A stretch of 64,000 bases of DNA from NCBI RefSeq assembly GCF_013408795.1, contig NZ_JACCCC010000001.1:3658001-3722000 (forward strand), in the 5' to 3' direction. This document shows positions 8,300 to 17,528 of this stretch, one piece after another. Source of the stretch: Spinactinospora alkalitolerans (GTDB lineage Bacteria; Actinomycetota; Actinomycetes; Streptosporangiales; Streptosporangiaceae). Position numbers and translations under genes: made by a program. The stretch's first letter is position 1. Each line of letters begins with the position of its first letter. A model generated the notes under the pieces. The model did not search any database, was not told the origin of the DNA, and saw only the letters and a program-made list of their open reading frames with translations.

Positions 8300-9652
8300 T
8301 CAGCCTGCGACGTGCCGGGCGCAGGCGATGATCGCCGCGTACTGCACCCCGACCAGGTCGTTGATGGGGATGGGCCGGCTGGGCGCCGCATCGGCCCGCG
8401 CCGACCAGGCCAGGTGGCGTTCGCGCAGCCGCGCGTGCTGCCTGCGGACGGCCGGGGTGGGGTTGCCGACGGCGATCTCGCCCTCCAGCGCCCGCAGCAG
8501 CATGCCCGCGTAGCGCAGCCGGGCCGCCTCGACCGAGGCCAGGCCGCTCATCCGCTCGCACACCAGGGCCGGGCGCCGGTTCTCCGGGGCGTCGGCGCGA
8601 GAGGCGAGCTGGGCTGCCTCCGCGCTCAGGTAGGGGGCGAAGGCGCGGGAGGCGCGCAGGAAGGGCGACTCGACGCTGACGTCGTCGGCGACGTCGTCGA
8701 GGGCCTCGGTGAGCAGCCGCGCCACCTCGCCGATCTCGGCGCCGCGCTCCCGCAGCAGATCGGCGTAGTCGCGGTCGATGGGCGTGTGGTCGTCGGCGTC
8801 GGCATCGGCCCAGTAGGGCACCTCCGAGGCGAGGTAGAACGTCCCGTGGGGTTCGGCGTAGGCGGCGCTGGAGGCACCGGCGAGCTGGTCCAGCGGGTCG
8901 AGTCCGTGGCTCTCGGCGAAGTCGTAGGCCTGCTCGGCGCGGAACGCGCGGAAGACCGCCGGGGCGAGCCGCTCGATGAACGGCGCCTCGCCCTCCCCGG
9001 TCTCCAGCGGCAGCCCGAGCTCGGCGGGGATCCGGGTGAGCTGCTCGGTGAGTTCGGGGGTGGTGTGGCTGACGTAGTAGAAGACGCCGCCGTACTCGCC
9101 GTTGTGCAGGGAGGCCATGAAGGCCGGCCGCACGTCGTCGATGACCCGCATGAGGGCCCGCGTCTCCGGCATGACGCGGGTGAACTCGGCCCTCTTGTAG
9201 GAGAAGGGGAAGCTCCACTCCACCTGCTCGTCGCCCGCCGGGCGGTAGAAGTGCCGGCCGTAGTGGCCGCGGCTCACGGGGCCGGCGAACCACCCCTCGT
9301 TCAGCCGCGTGCCGTCGGGGTCGATGCAGGGGATGATGTGCCAGGTGTAGCCGAGGTCCTCGCGCAGCGCGTCGTCGTCGAGAAGGGTCCTGGCGAGGTG
9401 GAGGGCGGTCAGCCCGCCCACCGGCTCGTTGGGGTGCACGCCGCCGAAGACCAGGGCGTGGCGCGGGCCGCCCTCGATGGTCATCGACCAGAGGGGGTCT
9501 CCCAGCCGCGACTCGCCGATCCCGCGGACGCCGGCGATGTCGGGGCGGTCGGCTGCGATGGCGCGCGCCCGCGCGGCGAGGTCGTCCACGCCGAGGAAGG
9601 CGGTGAACCGCGGGAGTTCACCGATCAGGTCGGCCGTCGGCTGGTGGGACAC
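8300..9652 (-). CDS. M14 family zinc carboxypeptidase
   Basis: A 450-residue cytoplasmic M14-type metallopeptidase that would remove C-terminal residues from short peptides or peptidoglycan peptides. Zinc-ligand motif HPNEP with His73 and Glu76 (context GGVHPNEPVGG) and the third ligand His182 in SLHNGEYGG are visible. A substrate-binding NEGW/RGHYGRHF region lies between them, and the C-terminal third is helical. GTG at 9652 is chosen because CGGAGGAGACGC stands just before it; the longer upstream reading is Asp/Arg-rich junk. It is followed on the same strand by nothing, and preceded 96 bases upstream by an amidohydrolase gene on the same strand, so the two probably form one transcript for peptide or amide breakdown. 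Confidence 0.8.
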   Translation of the reverse strand: MSHQPTADLIGELPRFTAFLGVDDLAARARAIAADRPDIAGVRGIGESRLGDPLWSMTIEGGPRHALVFGGVHPNEPVGGLTALHLARTLLDDDALREDLGYTWHIIPCIDPDGTRLNEGWFAGPVSRGHYGRHFYRPAGDEQVEWSFPFSYKRAEFTRVMPETRALMRVIDDVRPAFMASLHNGEYGGVFYYVSHTTPELTEQLTRIPAELGLPLETGEGEAPFIERLAPAVFRAFRAEQAYDFAESHGLDPLDQLAGASSAAYAEPHGTFYLASEVPYWADADADDHTPIDRDYADLLRERGAEIGEVARLLTEALDDVADDVSVESPFLRASRAFAPYLSAEAAQLASRADAPENRRPALVCERMSGLASVEAARLRYAGMLLRALEGEIAVGNPTPAVRRQHARLRERHLAWSARADAAPSRPIPINDLVGVQYAAIIACARHVAG

Positions 9653-9748
9653 GCGCGTCTCCTCCGGTTCGTCGCTGCCGCGTTGGTCGCGGGGGTCGGC
9701 CGTCGCGGCCGGGTCACTGCGGGTCGGGTCACTGCGGGGCCGGCGCAC

Positions 9749-11251
9749 TCAGTCCGGCTCGGCGAGGAAGGTGGGCCGGCCCGCCAGCAGGGTGGCGGTG
9801 ACCGGCATGGCGCGCAGCTCCCCGGGCGACACCTCGGCCGGGTCTCGACCGGTGACCACCAGGTCGGCGCGGTCGCCCACGCCCACCCCCGTCCTGCCTC
9901 CCGCAGCGGCGGCCAGGGCCGCCCGCAGCGGGATCGCCTGCTCGGCGTGCCACGGGGGCCGGTCGTCGTCGGTGCGCGACACCGCCGAGGCGATGCCGTC
10001 CCAGGGGTCCAGCGGCGAGACCGGGGCGTCGGAGCCGATCTCCAGCCGCGCCCCCGCTGCCAGCAGATCGGCGTAGGCGTAGGCGCGTCCGGTACGTCCG
10101 GGCCAGTACCGCTCGGCGACGTCGCGGTCATCGGGGGCGTGCGCCGGCTGCACGCCCGCCACCACCCCCAGCTCGGCGAAGCGCGCGACGTCGGCGGGCC
10201 TCAGTAGCTGGGCGTGCTCGATGCGCCCCGCGCACCCGACCGCGGCGAAGGCGTCCAGCGCGACGGTGTTGGCGCGGTCGCCGATCGCGTGGACGGCGGG
10301 CAGGACGCCGTGGCGCGCCGCGCGCCGCATGAGCGCGGTGAGCTCCTCCCCCGGCAGTTCGAGCAGGCCGTGGTCGTGCCGGTGGACTCCCGGGTAGGGG
10401 TCGTGGCAGAAGGCGGTGCGGGTGTTGAGCGATCCGTCGACGAAGAGCTTGTAGGGCCCCACGCTCAGCAGCCCTCCGGTCCCGTCGATGGCGGCGCCCG
10501 TGCGGTGGCCCCGCTCGATCGCCTCCTCCAGCATGAACCGGGCGATGACGCACCGCACCCTGAGCACCGGTTCGCGCAGCTCCAGTCGCCGCGACCACTC
10601 GGCCACGGTGTCGCCGTACTCGAAGTCGACGACGCCGGTGACCCCGCGCGCGGCCGCGGCGTCGGCGGCCTCCAGCACCCAGGCGTCCTGGACCGCGACC
10701 GGTGCCGCGGGCAGGGCCGCGGTGATCTCCATGCACTCGGCCTCGACGAACACCCCGCTGGGGTGGTCGCGGCCGAGCAGCGCGAGCGCGGCGGGACTCA
10801 GCCAGCAGGTGTGCAGGTCGTTGCTGATGAGCACCAGTGGGCGGCCGGGCAGTACGCGTTCGAGCAGGTCCTTGTGCGGCCGGTCGCTCCACAGGGCGTC
10901 GCGGAACCCGGCGCCGACGACCAGTTCGTCCGGGTCGCCGCGCTCGGCGCGCCCGTTGAGGGCCGCCGCCATCAGCTCCGCCGCCCCGACGGCCGAGTCG
11001 GCCCGCTCCAGCGGGACGCGGCGGCGCGACTGCGCCCACTGCCGCATGTGGGCGTGCGCGTCGACCAGTCCGGGCAGCAGGGTCCCGCCGCGGCACTCGA
11101 TTGCCCGGGCGCCGTCGGCACGCCCGCCGACGGGTTCGACGGCGACCACCCGCCCCTCGGCCAGGCGCACGTCGCGGGCGGGCCCGCCCACTCCCAGGCG
11201 CACGTCGCGCAGCAGCGTCTCCGGTGCGGCGGCGCGGTCCGGGCCGCTCAT
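9749..11251 (-). CDS. YtcJ-like metal-dependent amidohydrolase
   Basis: A 500-residue member of amidohydrolase family 3 (YtcJ-like), which hydrolyses amides, often N-acyl amino acids or cyclic amides. The first metal-binding motif is DAHAHM (His66, His68). The carboxylated-Lys region is GPYKLFVDGSLNTRTAFCHDPY, HAIGDRAN supplies another His ligand, and GSDAPVSPLDPW the final Asp. ATG 11251 has GGAGGAC nine bases upstream. No signal sequence. The M14 peptidase gene follows on the same strand, so a shared peptide/amide salvage role is plausible. The substrate is undetermined, as for most of this family. Confidence 0.8.
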   Translation of the reverse strand: MSGPDRAAAPETLLRDVRLGVGGPARDVRLAEGRVVAVEPVGGRADGARAIECRGGTLLPGLVDAHAHMRQWAQSRRRVPLERADSAVGAAELMAAALNGRAERGDPDELVVGAGFRDALWSDRPHKDLLERVLPGRPLVLISNDLHTCWLSPAALALLGRDHPSGVFVEAECMEITAALPAAPVAVQDAWVLEAADAAAARGVTGVVDFEYGDTVAEWSRRLELREPVLRVRCVIARFMLEEAIERGHRTGAAIDGTGGLLSVGPYKLFVDGSLNTRTAFCHDPYPGVHRHDHGLLELPGEELTALMRRAARHGVLPAVHAIGDRANTVALDAFAAVGCAGRIEHAQLLRPADVARFAELGVVAGVQPAHAPDDRDVAERYWPGRTGRAYAYADLLAAGARLEIGSDAPVSPLDPWDGIASAVSRTDDDRPPWHAEQAIPLRAALAAAAGGRTGVGVGDRADLVVTGRDPAEVSPGELRAMPVTATLLAGRPTFLAEPD

Positions 11252-11567
11252 GAGCGTCCTCCGGACCGGCGCAGCGGCCCTGCGGGGCGGTCGCGCGGCG
11301 CACGGCGGGCGGTGGTCTCCAGCACGTCTCCTCCTCACTCGGCGGCCGGGCGCGCGGACGAAGCGGTCGCTGACCGCAAGGCTATGGTGGAGCACGGACT
11401 CCGCGGTCCCCGACCCCGCCTCCCGCTGGAGCGGGCCGCGGCCCTGCGGACACTCGCCGAGCGCGGCGACGTGGAGTTCGCCGGCGAGGCGACCGGCGGG
11501 GGCGGGCGGCGGGCGGAGCATGCCGAGGCCGGTCGGCGGGCAGAGGGCGGTCCGGGAGGTGGCGACG
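11252..11567. other. Divergent intergenic region
   Basis: This 316-base gap separates the minus-strand amidohydrolase from the plus-strand ZIP gene. It must hold both promoters. No convincing small gene or strong repeat is visible; the last bases carry the GGGAGGT ribosome-binding site for the GTG at 11568. Confidence 0.4.
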
Positions 11568-12320
11568 GTGCCGGTGTGGCTGGAGGCGGGCCTGTGGGGC
11601 CTGCTCGGCGGCGGCGCGCTCGTGCTCGGGGCGGGGGTCACCTGGCTGGTGCGCGTACCGGACCTGATCGTCGCCTGGATCATGGCCTTCGGCGCGGGGG
11701 TGCTCATCTCGGCGCTGGCCTTCGACCTCCTCGACGAGGCGGAGCGCAGCGGGGGGCTGGCGCCGACGGCGATCGGCTTCCTCGGCGGGGCCTGCGCCTA
11801 CGTGGCGGCCAACGCGGCGCTGGCCAGGCGCGGGGCTCGGCACCGCAAGCGCTCCGGCGACCAGCAGCCCTCCGAGGACCAGGTCCAGGGCAGCGGCGCC
11901 GCCATCGCCATCGGGGCGCTGCTCGACGGGGTCCCCGAATCGGTGGTGCTCGGCCTGTCGCTGCTCAACGGCGGCGTCGGGACGGCGGTCCTCGCGGCGA
12001 TCTTCATCTCCAACGTCCCCGAGGGCCTGTCCAGCGCCGCGGGCATGAAGCGGGCCGGGCGCGGCGCCGGATACGTCTTCGGGGTCTGGGGCGGCATCGC
12101 GCTCGCCAGCGGCCTGTCGGCGCTCATGGGCGGCCTCCTCCTTGAGGGCGCGCCGCCGACCGCGATCGCGGTCATCACCGCCGTCGCCGCCGGGGCGATC
12201 CTGGCCATGGTCGCCGACACCATGATCCCCGAGGCCTTCGAACGCGCGCACGTGGTCACCGGGCTGATCGCCACGCTCGGGTTCCTCACCGCCTTCAGCA
12301 TCGAGCGCATCGGCGGGTGA
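11568..12320 (+). CDS. ZIP family metal transporter
   Basis: A 250-residue integral membrane protein of the ZIP family, which moves zinc or other divalent cations into the cytoplasm. About eight hydrophobic helices are visible. The helix IV motif reads IAIGALLDGVPESVVLGLSL and helix V reads ISNVPEGLSSAAG; the conserved His of the classical HNxPEG motif is replaced in helix IV. A short charged loop (ARRGARHRKRSGDQQPSED) takes the place of the longer His-rich loop of eukaryotic members. GTG 11568 is chosen for the GGGAGGT seven bases upstream. It stands alone, convergent with the aldolase gene. Confidence 0.8.
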   Translation: MPVWLEAGLWGLLGGGALVLGAGVTWLVRVPDLIVAWIMAFGAGVLISALAFDLLDEAERSGGLAPTAIGFLGGACAYVAANAALARRGARHRKRSGDQQPSEDQVQGSGAAIAIGALLDGVPESVVLGLSLLNGGVGTAVLAAIFISNVPEGLSSAAGMKRAGRGAGYVFGVWGGIALASGLSALMGGLLLEGAPPTAIAVITAVAAGAILAMVADTMIPEAFERAHVVTGLIATLGFLTAFSIERIGG

Positions 12321-12470
12321 GGCCGCCGTCACCGACACCTTGAGCACCGTCCGGATCCGCCGCCCTCGCCGCTGCTCTTCCGGTCAGGACCGCCCGATAC
12401 CCGGGACAAGGCCGCACAGCAGGCCCTGGCCGCCCGGCCACCCGCCCCACTCGACCGGCACGGACCCGGG

Positions 12471-13082
12471 TCAGCGCCGCTGCGCCAGTTCGGCGAGCAG
12501 GTCGACCTGGACGGGGTCGGTCAGCGCCGATCCGACCGCGACCACCCTGGCGCCTGCGTCGAGGTACTCGGCGGCGTTGCGGGCGTCCATGCCCCCGGTC
12601 GCCACGATCTTGAGACCGGGGAACGGGCCGCGCATCGCGGCGAACCACGCGGTCCCCAGGGCCGAGGCCGGGAACGCCTTCACCCACTCCAGCCCGTGGC
12701 GCAGGGCCTGCTGGATCTCCGTGGGCGTCGCCACGCCGGGCAGGTGCGGCAGACCGCGGGCCAGCGACGCCGCCGCCACGGCCGGGTCCAGACCGGGGGC
12801 GACGGTGAAGGCCGCACCCGCCTGCGCCACGGCGGTGACCTGCTCGGTCGTGATCACCGTGCCGGCGCCCACCAGGCGGCCGCGCTCGGCCCCGGCCTCG
12901 ACCGCGGCGCGCAGGGACGGCATCGCGTCCGGTGTCTGCACCGGCACCTCCACCGCCGTGATGCCGAGGTCCCACGCGCGTGTGGCCAGGGCGACGGTCT
13001 CCTCCCGCGGCATTCCGCGCAGGATCGCCATGACGGGCCGGTCGGCGAACGTCTCATCGAAACCAGGCATGCCGGAAAACAC
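12471..13082 (-). CDS. 2-keto-3-deoxy-6-phosphogluconate/galactonate aldolase
   Basis: A 203-residue class I aldolase of the Eda/DgoA family, cleaving 2-keto-3-deoxy-6-phosphosugar acids to pyruvate and glyceraldehyde 3-phosphate. Motifs: PVMAILRG near residue 16, catalytic Glu45 in AVEVPVQTPDA, GAGTVIT near residue 72, and the Schiff-base Lys135 in WVKAFPAS. GTG at 13082 follows GGAGTGGGAGCA and is preferred; an ATG four codons later lacks a good binding site. The sugar-acid kinase gene lies just upstream on the same strand, and a galactonate dehydratase gene is in the same locus, so galactonate (DgoA-type) is the most likely substrate stereochemistry. Confidence 0.88.
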   Translation of the reverse strand: MFSGMPGFDETFADRPVMAILRGMPREETVALATRAWDLGITAVEVPVQTPDAMPSLRAAVEAGAERGRLVGAGTVITTEQVTAVAQAGAAFTVAPGLDPAVAAASLARGLPHLPGVATPTEIQQALRHGLEWVKAFPASALGTAWFAAMRGPFPGLKIVATGGMDARNAAEYLDAGARVVAVGSALTDPVQVDLLAELAQRR

Positions 13083-13184
13083 TGCTCCCACTCCAGTTCT
13101 ACGTGCGTCCTGCGTGTCGTCCGCGGTCAGGGTCCCCGGCCGCACCTCTTCGGTCGGTTCCGGCCGGCTTTCGGTCGGCGCCCG

Positions 13185-14189
13185 TCACATCGCGGCCGCG
13201 GCGGCCGTCGCCTCCTTCACCCAGACGTCATCGTCGAGGGCGATCAGCCGCTCGACGGCGGTCGCGGGCGGCAGGGGGGCGAGGTCGCCGACGCAGCGCA
13301 GGGTGACGGCGGCGCACAGGTGGCCCAGGCGCAGGCGGTCGCGGACCGTGCGGCCGGTGAGCAGGCCGGACAGGTAGCCCGCGGCGAACGCGTCGCCGGC
13401 GCCCACGGGTTCGACCACCGTGACGACCGGGGCCGGCACGTGGACGCGCCGCGCCTCTTCGAAGCAGGTCGCGCCGTGTTCGGCGTCCTTGACCACGAGG
13501 CACCCGACGTCGGGCAGCAGCGTGCGGACGTCGTCGGCGCTCGCCGTCGCCCACAGCGCCTCGGCCTCGTCCCTGCCCACGAACACCACGTCGGCCGCTC
13601 GGGCGAGGCCGAGCAGCCGGTCGGCCGCGTCGCCCGGCGACCACAGCGCGGGCCGGTGGTTGACGTCGAAGCTGAGCAGCGGCCCGCCGGGGCCGCGGTC
13701 GGCCAGGAGCCGGTCCACGAGCGCGGAGCAGCTCGGCGAGAGCGCCGGAGTGATGCCGGACAGGTGGACCAGGCGGCTGGGACCGGGCATGGCCGGGCCC
13801 GCGTGCTCCGGCCCCATCGCCGAGGCGGCCGATCCCTTCCGGTAGTAGTACACGGTGGTGCCGACCGGTCCGGGGTCCTTGACGTAGATCCCGGTCGGGC
13901 GGTCCCGGTCGACCTCGACGCCGCCGACCTCGACCCCGTTCCCGGCGAGCGCCCCGGTGATCATCCGCCCGAAGGGGTCGTCGCCGACCCGGCTGTACCA
14001 GGCGACCCGGTGCCCCAGGCGGGCCAGGCCGCAGGCGACGTTGGACTCCGCGCCGCCGACCTCCAGCGCGAGATCGGGGCGCTCGGCCAGCGGGGCCGCC
14101 GAGACCGGCGTGAGCATCGCCATGGTCTCGCCGACGCAGACCGCGTCGAGGACGCCGGAGCGCCGCTCGCGCGTGGGGATGGTGGACAT
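13185..14189 (-). CDS. PfkB-family sugar-acid kinase (2-keto-3-deoxygluconate/galactonate kinase)
   Basis: A 334-residue ribokinase-fold kinase that phosphorylates 2-keto-3-deoxy sugar acids before the aldolase step. The first PfkB signature GGAESNVACGLARLG is near residue 39-53. The C-terminal signature PVGAGDAFAAGYL starts at residue 261, with the catalytic base Asp266. GAGGGAG precedes the ATG at 14189; the upstream GTG of a longer reading has none. The gene is about 100 bases before the aldolase on the same strand and about 200 bases after the SMP-30 lactonase, so all three are probably one transcript. Confidence 0.85.
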   Translation of the reverse strand: MSTIPTRERRSGVLDAVCVGETMAMLTPVSAAPLAERPDLALEVGGAESNVACGLARLGHRVAWYSRVGDDPFGRMITGALAGNGVEVGGVEVDRDRPTGIYVKDPGPVGTTVYYYRKGSAASAMGPEHAGPAMPGPSRLVHLSGITPALSPSCSALVDRLLADRGPGGPLLSFDVNHRPALWSPGDAADRLLGLARAADVVFVGRDEAEALWATASADDVRTLLPDVGCLVVKDAEHGATCFEEARRVHVPAPVVTVVEPVGAGDAFAAGYLSGLLTGRTVRDRLRLGHLCAAVTLRCVGDLAPLPPATAVERLIALDDDVWVKEATAAAAAM

Positions 14190-14389
14190 GGCTCCCTCTG
14201 CGGTCACGGGGGCGGGGCCGGAAACCTCGCCGATCCCGACCTTATCGACGCTGAAACCACGGTGGTTCCAGGTGGCGGCAACGGGCGTGCGGTGTCCGTC
14301 GGCTTCGGCGCGTCCTTCGGCGGAGTGAGGCGCTCACACCATCGGATCCCCGAAGTGGCCTCGGTGAGTCCGGCCGGGGACGGGCCCGC

Positions 14390-15247
14390 TCACCCGCCGA
14401 AGGGCAGCACCGGCGTCCCCCGGACGCCCGGGCGCAGTCGGAACACCGCTCCGGCCTCGGGGTGGCGCGCGGGGTCGAGGTCGAGGCCGGAGGTGGTGAC
14501 GTAGAGGTCCCGCAGTCCGGGGCCGCCGAACGCGCACGCCGTGGGGCGGGGCACCGGCAGTTCGACGACCTCGTCCAGCACGCCTTCGGCGGTGTAGCGG
14601 TGGACCGCGGCGCCGTCCCACAGCGCGACCCATATGCCGCCCTCGGCGTCGAGGCACAGGCCGTCGGGGGAACCCGATCCGGCCGGGACCTCCACCACGG
14701 GCTCGCGCCCCACGAGGTCCCCCGTCCCGGGATCGACGCCGAAGACGTCGACGCGCCGCGTCGGGGTGTCGACGTAGTAGGCCCGCCGCCCGTCCGGGGT
14801 CCAGGCGAGCCCGTTGGAGATGGTGACGCCCTCCAGGACCGTGGTGACGGTCCCGTCCGGATCCAGGCGGTGCAGCGCCCCGCGGCCGGGAGCCGCGTCG
14901 TAGGCCATGGAACCGCAGTAGAACCTGCCGCGGGGGTCGCAGCCGCCCTCGTTCATGCGCACGGAAGGGTCCGCCCACACCTCGGGAAGGAGGCGCGGGC
15001 GCGGCTCTCCGGGCTCCCAGAGCGCGAACCCCCGCTCGACGGCGACCACGAACCCGCCCCCGATGCGCGGGCGCAGTGCGGCGGCGACCTCGGCGACGTG
15101 CGTCCGCTCGATCTCCCCGCTCCCCGGATCCAGGGCGAGGACGTCGCCGGCGAGCATGTCCACCCAGCGCAGCCGGCCTTCGTCCGCACACCAGACCGGT
15201 CCCTCTCCGTGATCGGCGACCGGCGGCGTGACCTGTTCCACTGCCAT
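14390..15247 (-). CDS. SMP-30/gluconolactonase family lactonase
   Basis: A 285-residue six-bladed propeller of the SMP-30/gluconolactonase/LRE family, hydrolysing sugar lactones to sugar acids. Metal-ligand Glu15 lies in DHGEGPVW. RMNEGGCDPRGRFYCGSM supplies the substrate-binding Asn, ISNGLAWTPDGRRAYYVDT the second metal-binding Asn, and GSPDGLCLDAEGGIWVALW the catalytic Asp. ATG 15247 has GAGAGGGAG eight bases upstream. In this locus it would make galactonate (or gluconate) from its lactone, feeding the dehydratase. It is transcribed away from the GntR regulator gene, with the palindrome at 15383-15399 between them. Confidence 0.85.
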   Translation of the reverse strand: MAVEQVTPPVADHGEGPVWCADEGRLRWVDMLAGDVLALDPGSGEIERTHVAEVAAALRPRIGGGFVVAVERGFALWEPGEPRPRLLPEVWADPSVRMNEGGCDPRGRFYCGSMAYDAAPGRGALHRLDPDGTVTTVLEGVTISNGLAWTPDGRRAYYVDTPTRRVDVFGVDPGTGDLVGREPVVEVPAGSGSPDGLCLDAEGGIWVALWDGAAVHRYTAEGVLDEVVELPVPRPTACAFGGPGLRDLYVTTSGLDLDPARHPEAGAVFRLRPGVRGTPVLPFGG

Positions 15248-15382
15248 TTCCGCGACTCCCTCTCCGCTTTCTCCTCTTTTCCGCCTCCGGCCCGGCCCCC
15301 GAGGCCGGCCGGCGGACCCGGCGCGCACGGTCCGGGGCGGTCCGTGACGGCGGGCACATCCCATGACCGCTCGAAGGATGAT

Positions 15383-15399
15383 ATTAATTCATAATTAAT
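15383..15399. promoter_or_regulatory. AT-rich palindrome, probable GntR operator
   Basis: ATTAATT-CAT-AATTAAT has perfect seven-base arms and stands out sharply in sequence of over 70 percent GC. It lies between the divergent lactonase and GntR genes, in the 303-base gap 15248-15550 that holds no gene. It is well placed to control both units, and FadR/UxuR-type GntR regulators bind short inverted repeats of this kind. Assignment to this GntR is inferred. Confidence 0.6.
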
Positions 15400-15550
15400 G
15401 ACGTACTTTGGGACGGCGGAACCGGCGCGGACGAAGGACGTCCCGCCGCCCGATCCCGACCCGCCCACCCGGGCCGCGGCCCGGCCGCCCGTGTGGAGCA
15501 GGATGGTCGACTCCAGGTGGCCCGCTGCCGACGGACAAGGAGTGAGACGG

Positions 15551-16327
15551 GTGGCTTCCTACAAGGGTCGCGGCACCCACGGCCAGATCGTCGAGCTGCT
15601 CGGCGGCCGCATCGTCGCGGGCGGACTGCCCGAGGGCGGGACCCTGGACCTGCGCGCGCTCGGCGAGGAGCTCGACATCAGCCTGAGCGTGCTGCGCGAG
15701 ACGATCAAGGTGCTCACCGCCAAGGGGCTGGTGGACGCGCGGCAGAAGCGCGGGACGTTCGTGCGCCCCCGCTCCGCCTGGAACCTGCTGGACTCCGATG
15801 TCATGCGCTGGCAGTCCGCCGCCGGTGACGGCTCCCGGCTCATCCGCGACCTGAACGAGGTGCGCGCCGCCATCGAGCCGGCCGCCGTCCGCTACGCGGC
15901 GCTGCGCAGGGGCGAGCCGGACCTGGATCGGCTGCGTCGGGCGCTGGAGCGGATGGGGGCCGCGGACGGCGACGCACGGGCCGCCGCAGCGGCCGACCTG
16001 GAGTTCCATCGCGCACTGCTCGCTGCGACCGGCAACGAGATGTTCGCACGCATGGACGTCCTCCTGGAACCGGGGCTGCTCGAGCGCGACCTCATCGTGC
16101 ACTCGGCGGACCACGACGATCCCGTCCCCAGCCACCGGGCGGTGCTGGACGCCGTCGCGGCGAAGGACCCGGCCGCCGCCGAGCGGGCGATGCTGGCCCT
16201 GCTCGCGAAGTCCTTCGCCGACCAGACCCGCGTCTCCGCCGACTACGAGGACCACGCGGGCGCCCCGGCGCCGCACGCCGCCTCCCCGCCGTCCCCGGGG
16301 GCCGGCGGGGAGGAGCCCGCACGATGA
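15551..16327 (+). CDS. GntR (FadR/FCD) family regulator of the sugar-acid locus
   Basis: A 258-residue transcription factor. The winged helix-turn-helix covers about residues 8-70 (LRALGEELDISLSVLRETIKV, ARQKRGTFV), followed by an all-helical FCD ligand-binding domain with likely metal-binding residues in LEFHRALLAATGNEMF and PSHRAVLDAV. Such regulators respond to sugar acids. GTG 15551 is chosen because AAGGAG precedes it. The gene starts the plus-strand unit with galactonate dehydratase 22 bases downstream and is divergent from the lactonase-kinase-aldolase unit, which fits it as the local regulator using the palindrome at 15383-15399. Confidence 0.85.
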   Translation: MASYKGRGTHGQIVELLGGRIVAGGLPEGGTLDLRALGEELDISLSVLRETIKVLTAKGLVDARQKRGTFVRPRSAWNLLDSDVMRWQSAAGDGSRLIRDLNEVRAAIEPAAVRYAALRRGEPDLDRLRRALERMGAADGDARAAAAADLEFHRALLAATGNEMFARMDVLLEPGLLERDLIVHSADHDDPVPSHRAVLDAVAAKDPAAAERAMLALLAKSFADQTRVSADYEDHAGAPAPHAASPPSPGAGGEEPAR

Positions 16328-16349
16328 GGACCGGAAGAGGAGCCGAACG

Positions 16350-17495
16350 ATGAGGATCAGCCGGATCGAGACCTTCGCCGTCCCGCCGCGCTGGCTGCTG
16401 TGCCGGATCGAGACCGACGACGGCGTGGTCGGCTGGGGGGAGCCGGTCGTCGAAGGGCGCGCCGCGACCGTGCGCACCGCGGTGCACGAGCTCGCCGAAC
16501 TCCTCATCGGCAAGGACCCGATGCGCATCGAGGACCACTGGCAGGTCATGACCAAGGGGTCCTTCTACCGCGGCGGCCCGGTGCTCTCCAGCGCCGTCGC
16601 CGGGCTGGACCAGGCGCTGTGGGACATCGCGGGCAAGGCCCTCGGCGTGCCCGTGCACGTGCTCCTCGGCGGCCCGGTGCGCGACCGCGTCCGCGCCTAC
16701 ACCTGGGTCGGCGGTGACGAGCCCGCCCACATCGGCGAGGCCGTCGCCGCGCAGGTCGAAGCGGGGTTCACCGCGGTGAAGATGAACGCCGCCGGACGGA
16801 TGAACCGGATCGCCACCCGCCGCGACATCGACACGATCGTGGAACGGGCCGCTGCGGCGCGCGAGGCGCTGGGCCCTGACGGCGACTTCGCCGTGGACTT
16901 CCACGGGCGCTTCTCCTCGGCCAACGCCCGACTCGTTCTGCCGCACCTCGCCCCGCTCGGTCCCCTCTTCGCCGAGGAGCCGGTGCTACCGGAGTACACC
17001 CACCTGCTGGCCGACGTGGTGCGCACCGCCCCGGTCCCCATCGCCACCGGCGAACGGCTGTTCTCCCGAACCGACGCGCTCCCGGCCCTCCAGGCCGGCA
17101 TCGCGGTGATCCAGCCCGACCTCTCCCACGCCGGCGGGATCTCCGAGGTGCGCCGCATCGCCGCCCTCGCCGAGACCTTCGACGTGCTCGTCGCGCCCCA
17201 CTGCCCCCTCGGCCCGGTCTCCCTGGCCTCCAGCCTGCAGATCGCGTTCTGCACGCCGAACTTCCTCATCCAGGAGCAGAGCATCGGCATCCACTACAAC
17301 CGGGGCGCCGAAGTGCTCGACTACGTGCGCGACCCCGAGGTGTTCGCCTTCCACGACGGCCACCTGCTCCGGCCGACGGCGCCCGGCCTGGGCCTGGAGG
17401 TCGACGAGAAGGCGGTGCGCGCCGCCGACGGCTCCGCCCCCGACTGGCGCGGCCCGATCTGGCGCCACCCCGACGGCTCCTTCGCCGAATGGTGA
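16350..17495 (+). CDS. dgoD: Galactonate dehydratase (enolase superfamily)
   Basis: A 381-residue enolase-superfamily dehydratase converting D-galactonate to 2-keto-3-deoxygalactonate. The metal ligands Asp183, Glu209 and Glu235, and the catalytic His185, fall at the positions known for the E. coli enzyme (VDFHGR, FAEEPV, TGERLF); the second catalytic His is His284 in APHCPLGP. Full family length. It starts 22 bases after the GntR gene and is probably co-transcribed. Together with lactonase, kinase and aldolase it completes the De Ley-Doudoroff route; a sugar dehydrogenase and transporter are not present here. Confidence 0.88.
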   Translation: MRISRIETFAVPPRWLLCRIETDDGVVGWGEPVVEGRAATVRTAVHELAELLIGKDPMRIEDHWQVMTKGSFYRGGPVLSSAVAGLDQALWDIAGKALGVPVHVLLGGPVRDRVRAYTWVGGDEPAHIGEAVAAQVEAGFTAVKMNAAGRMNRIATRRDIDTIVERAAAAREALGPDGDFAVDFHGRFSSANARLVLPHLAPLGPLFAEEPVLPEYTHLLADVVRTAPVPIATGERLFSRTDALPALQAGIAVIQPDLSHAGGISEVRRIAALAETFDVLVAPHCPLGPVSLASSLQIAFCTPNFLIQEQSIGIHYNRGAEVLDYVRDPEVFAFHDGHLLRPTAPGLGLEVDEKAVRAADGSAPDWRGPIWRHPDGSFAEW

Positions 17496-17528
17496 CGGAC
17501 CGGGCCTTTTCGCGAAGGAGGCGCAGCG

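Noticed and set aside
10214..12145. Long plus-strand open frame opposite the amidohydrolase
   Set aside because: Low-complexity translation antisense to a gene with clear catalytic motifs; only the ZIP part in another frame is real.
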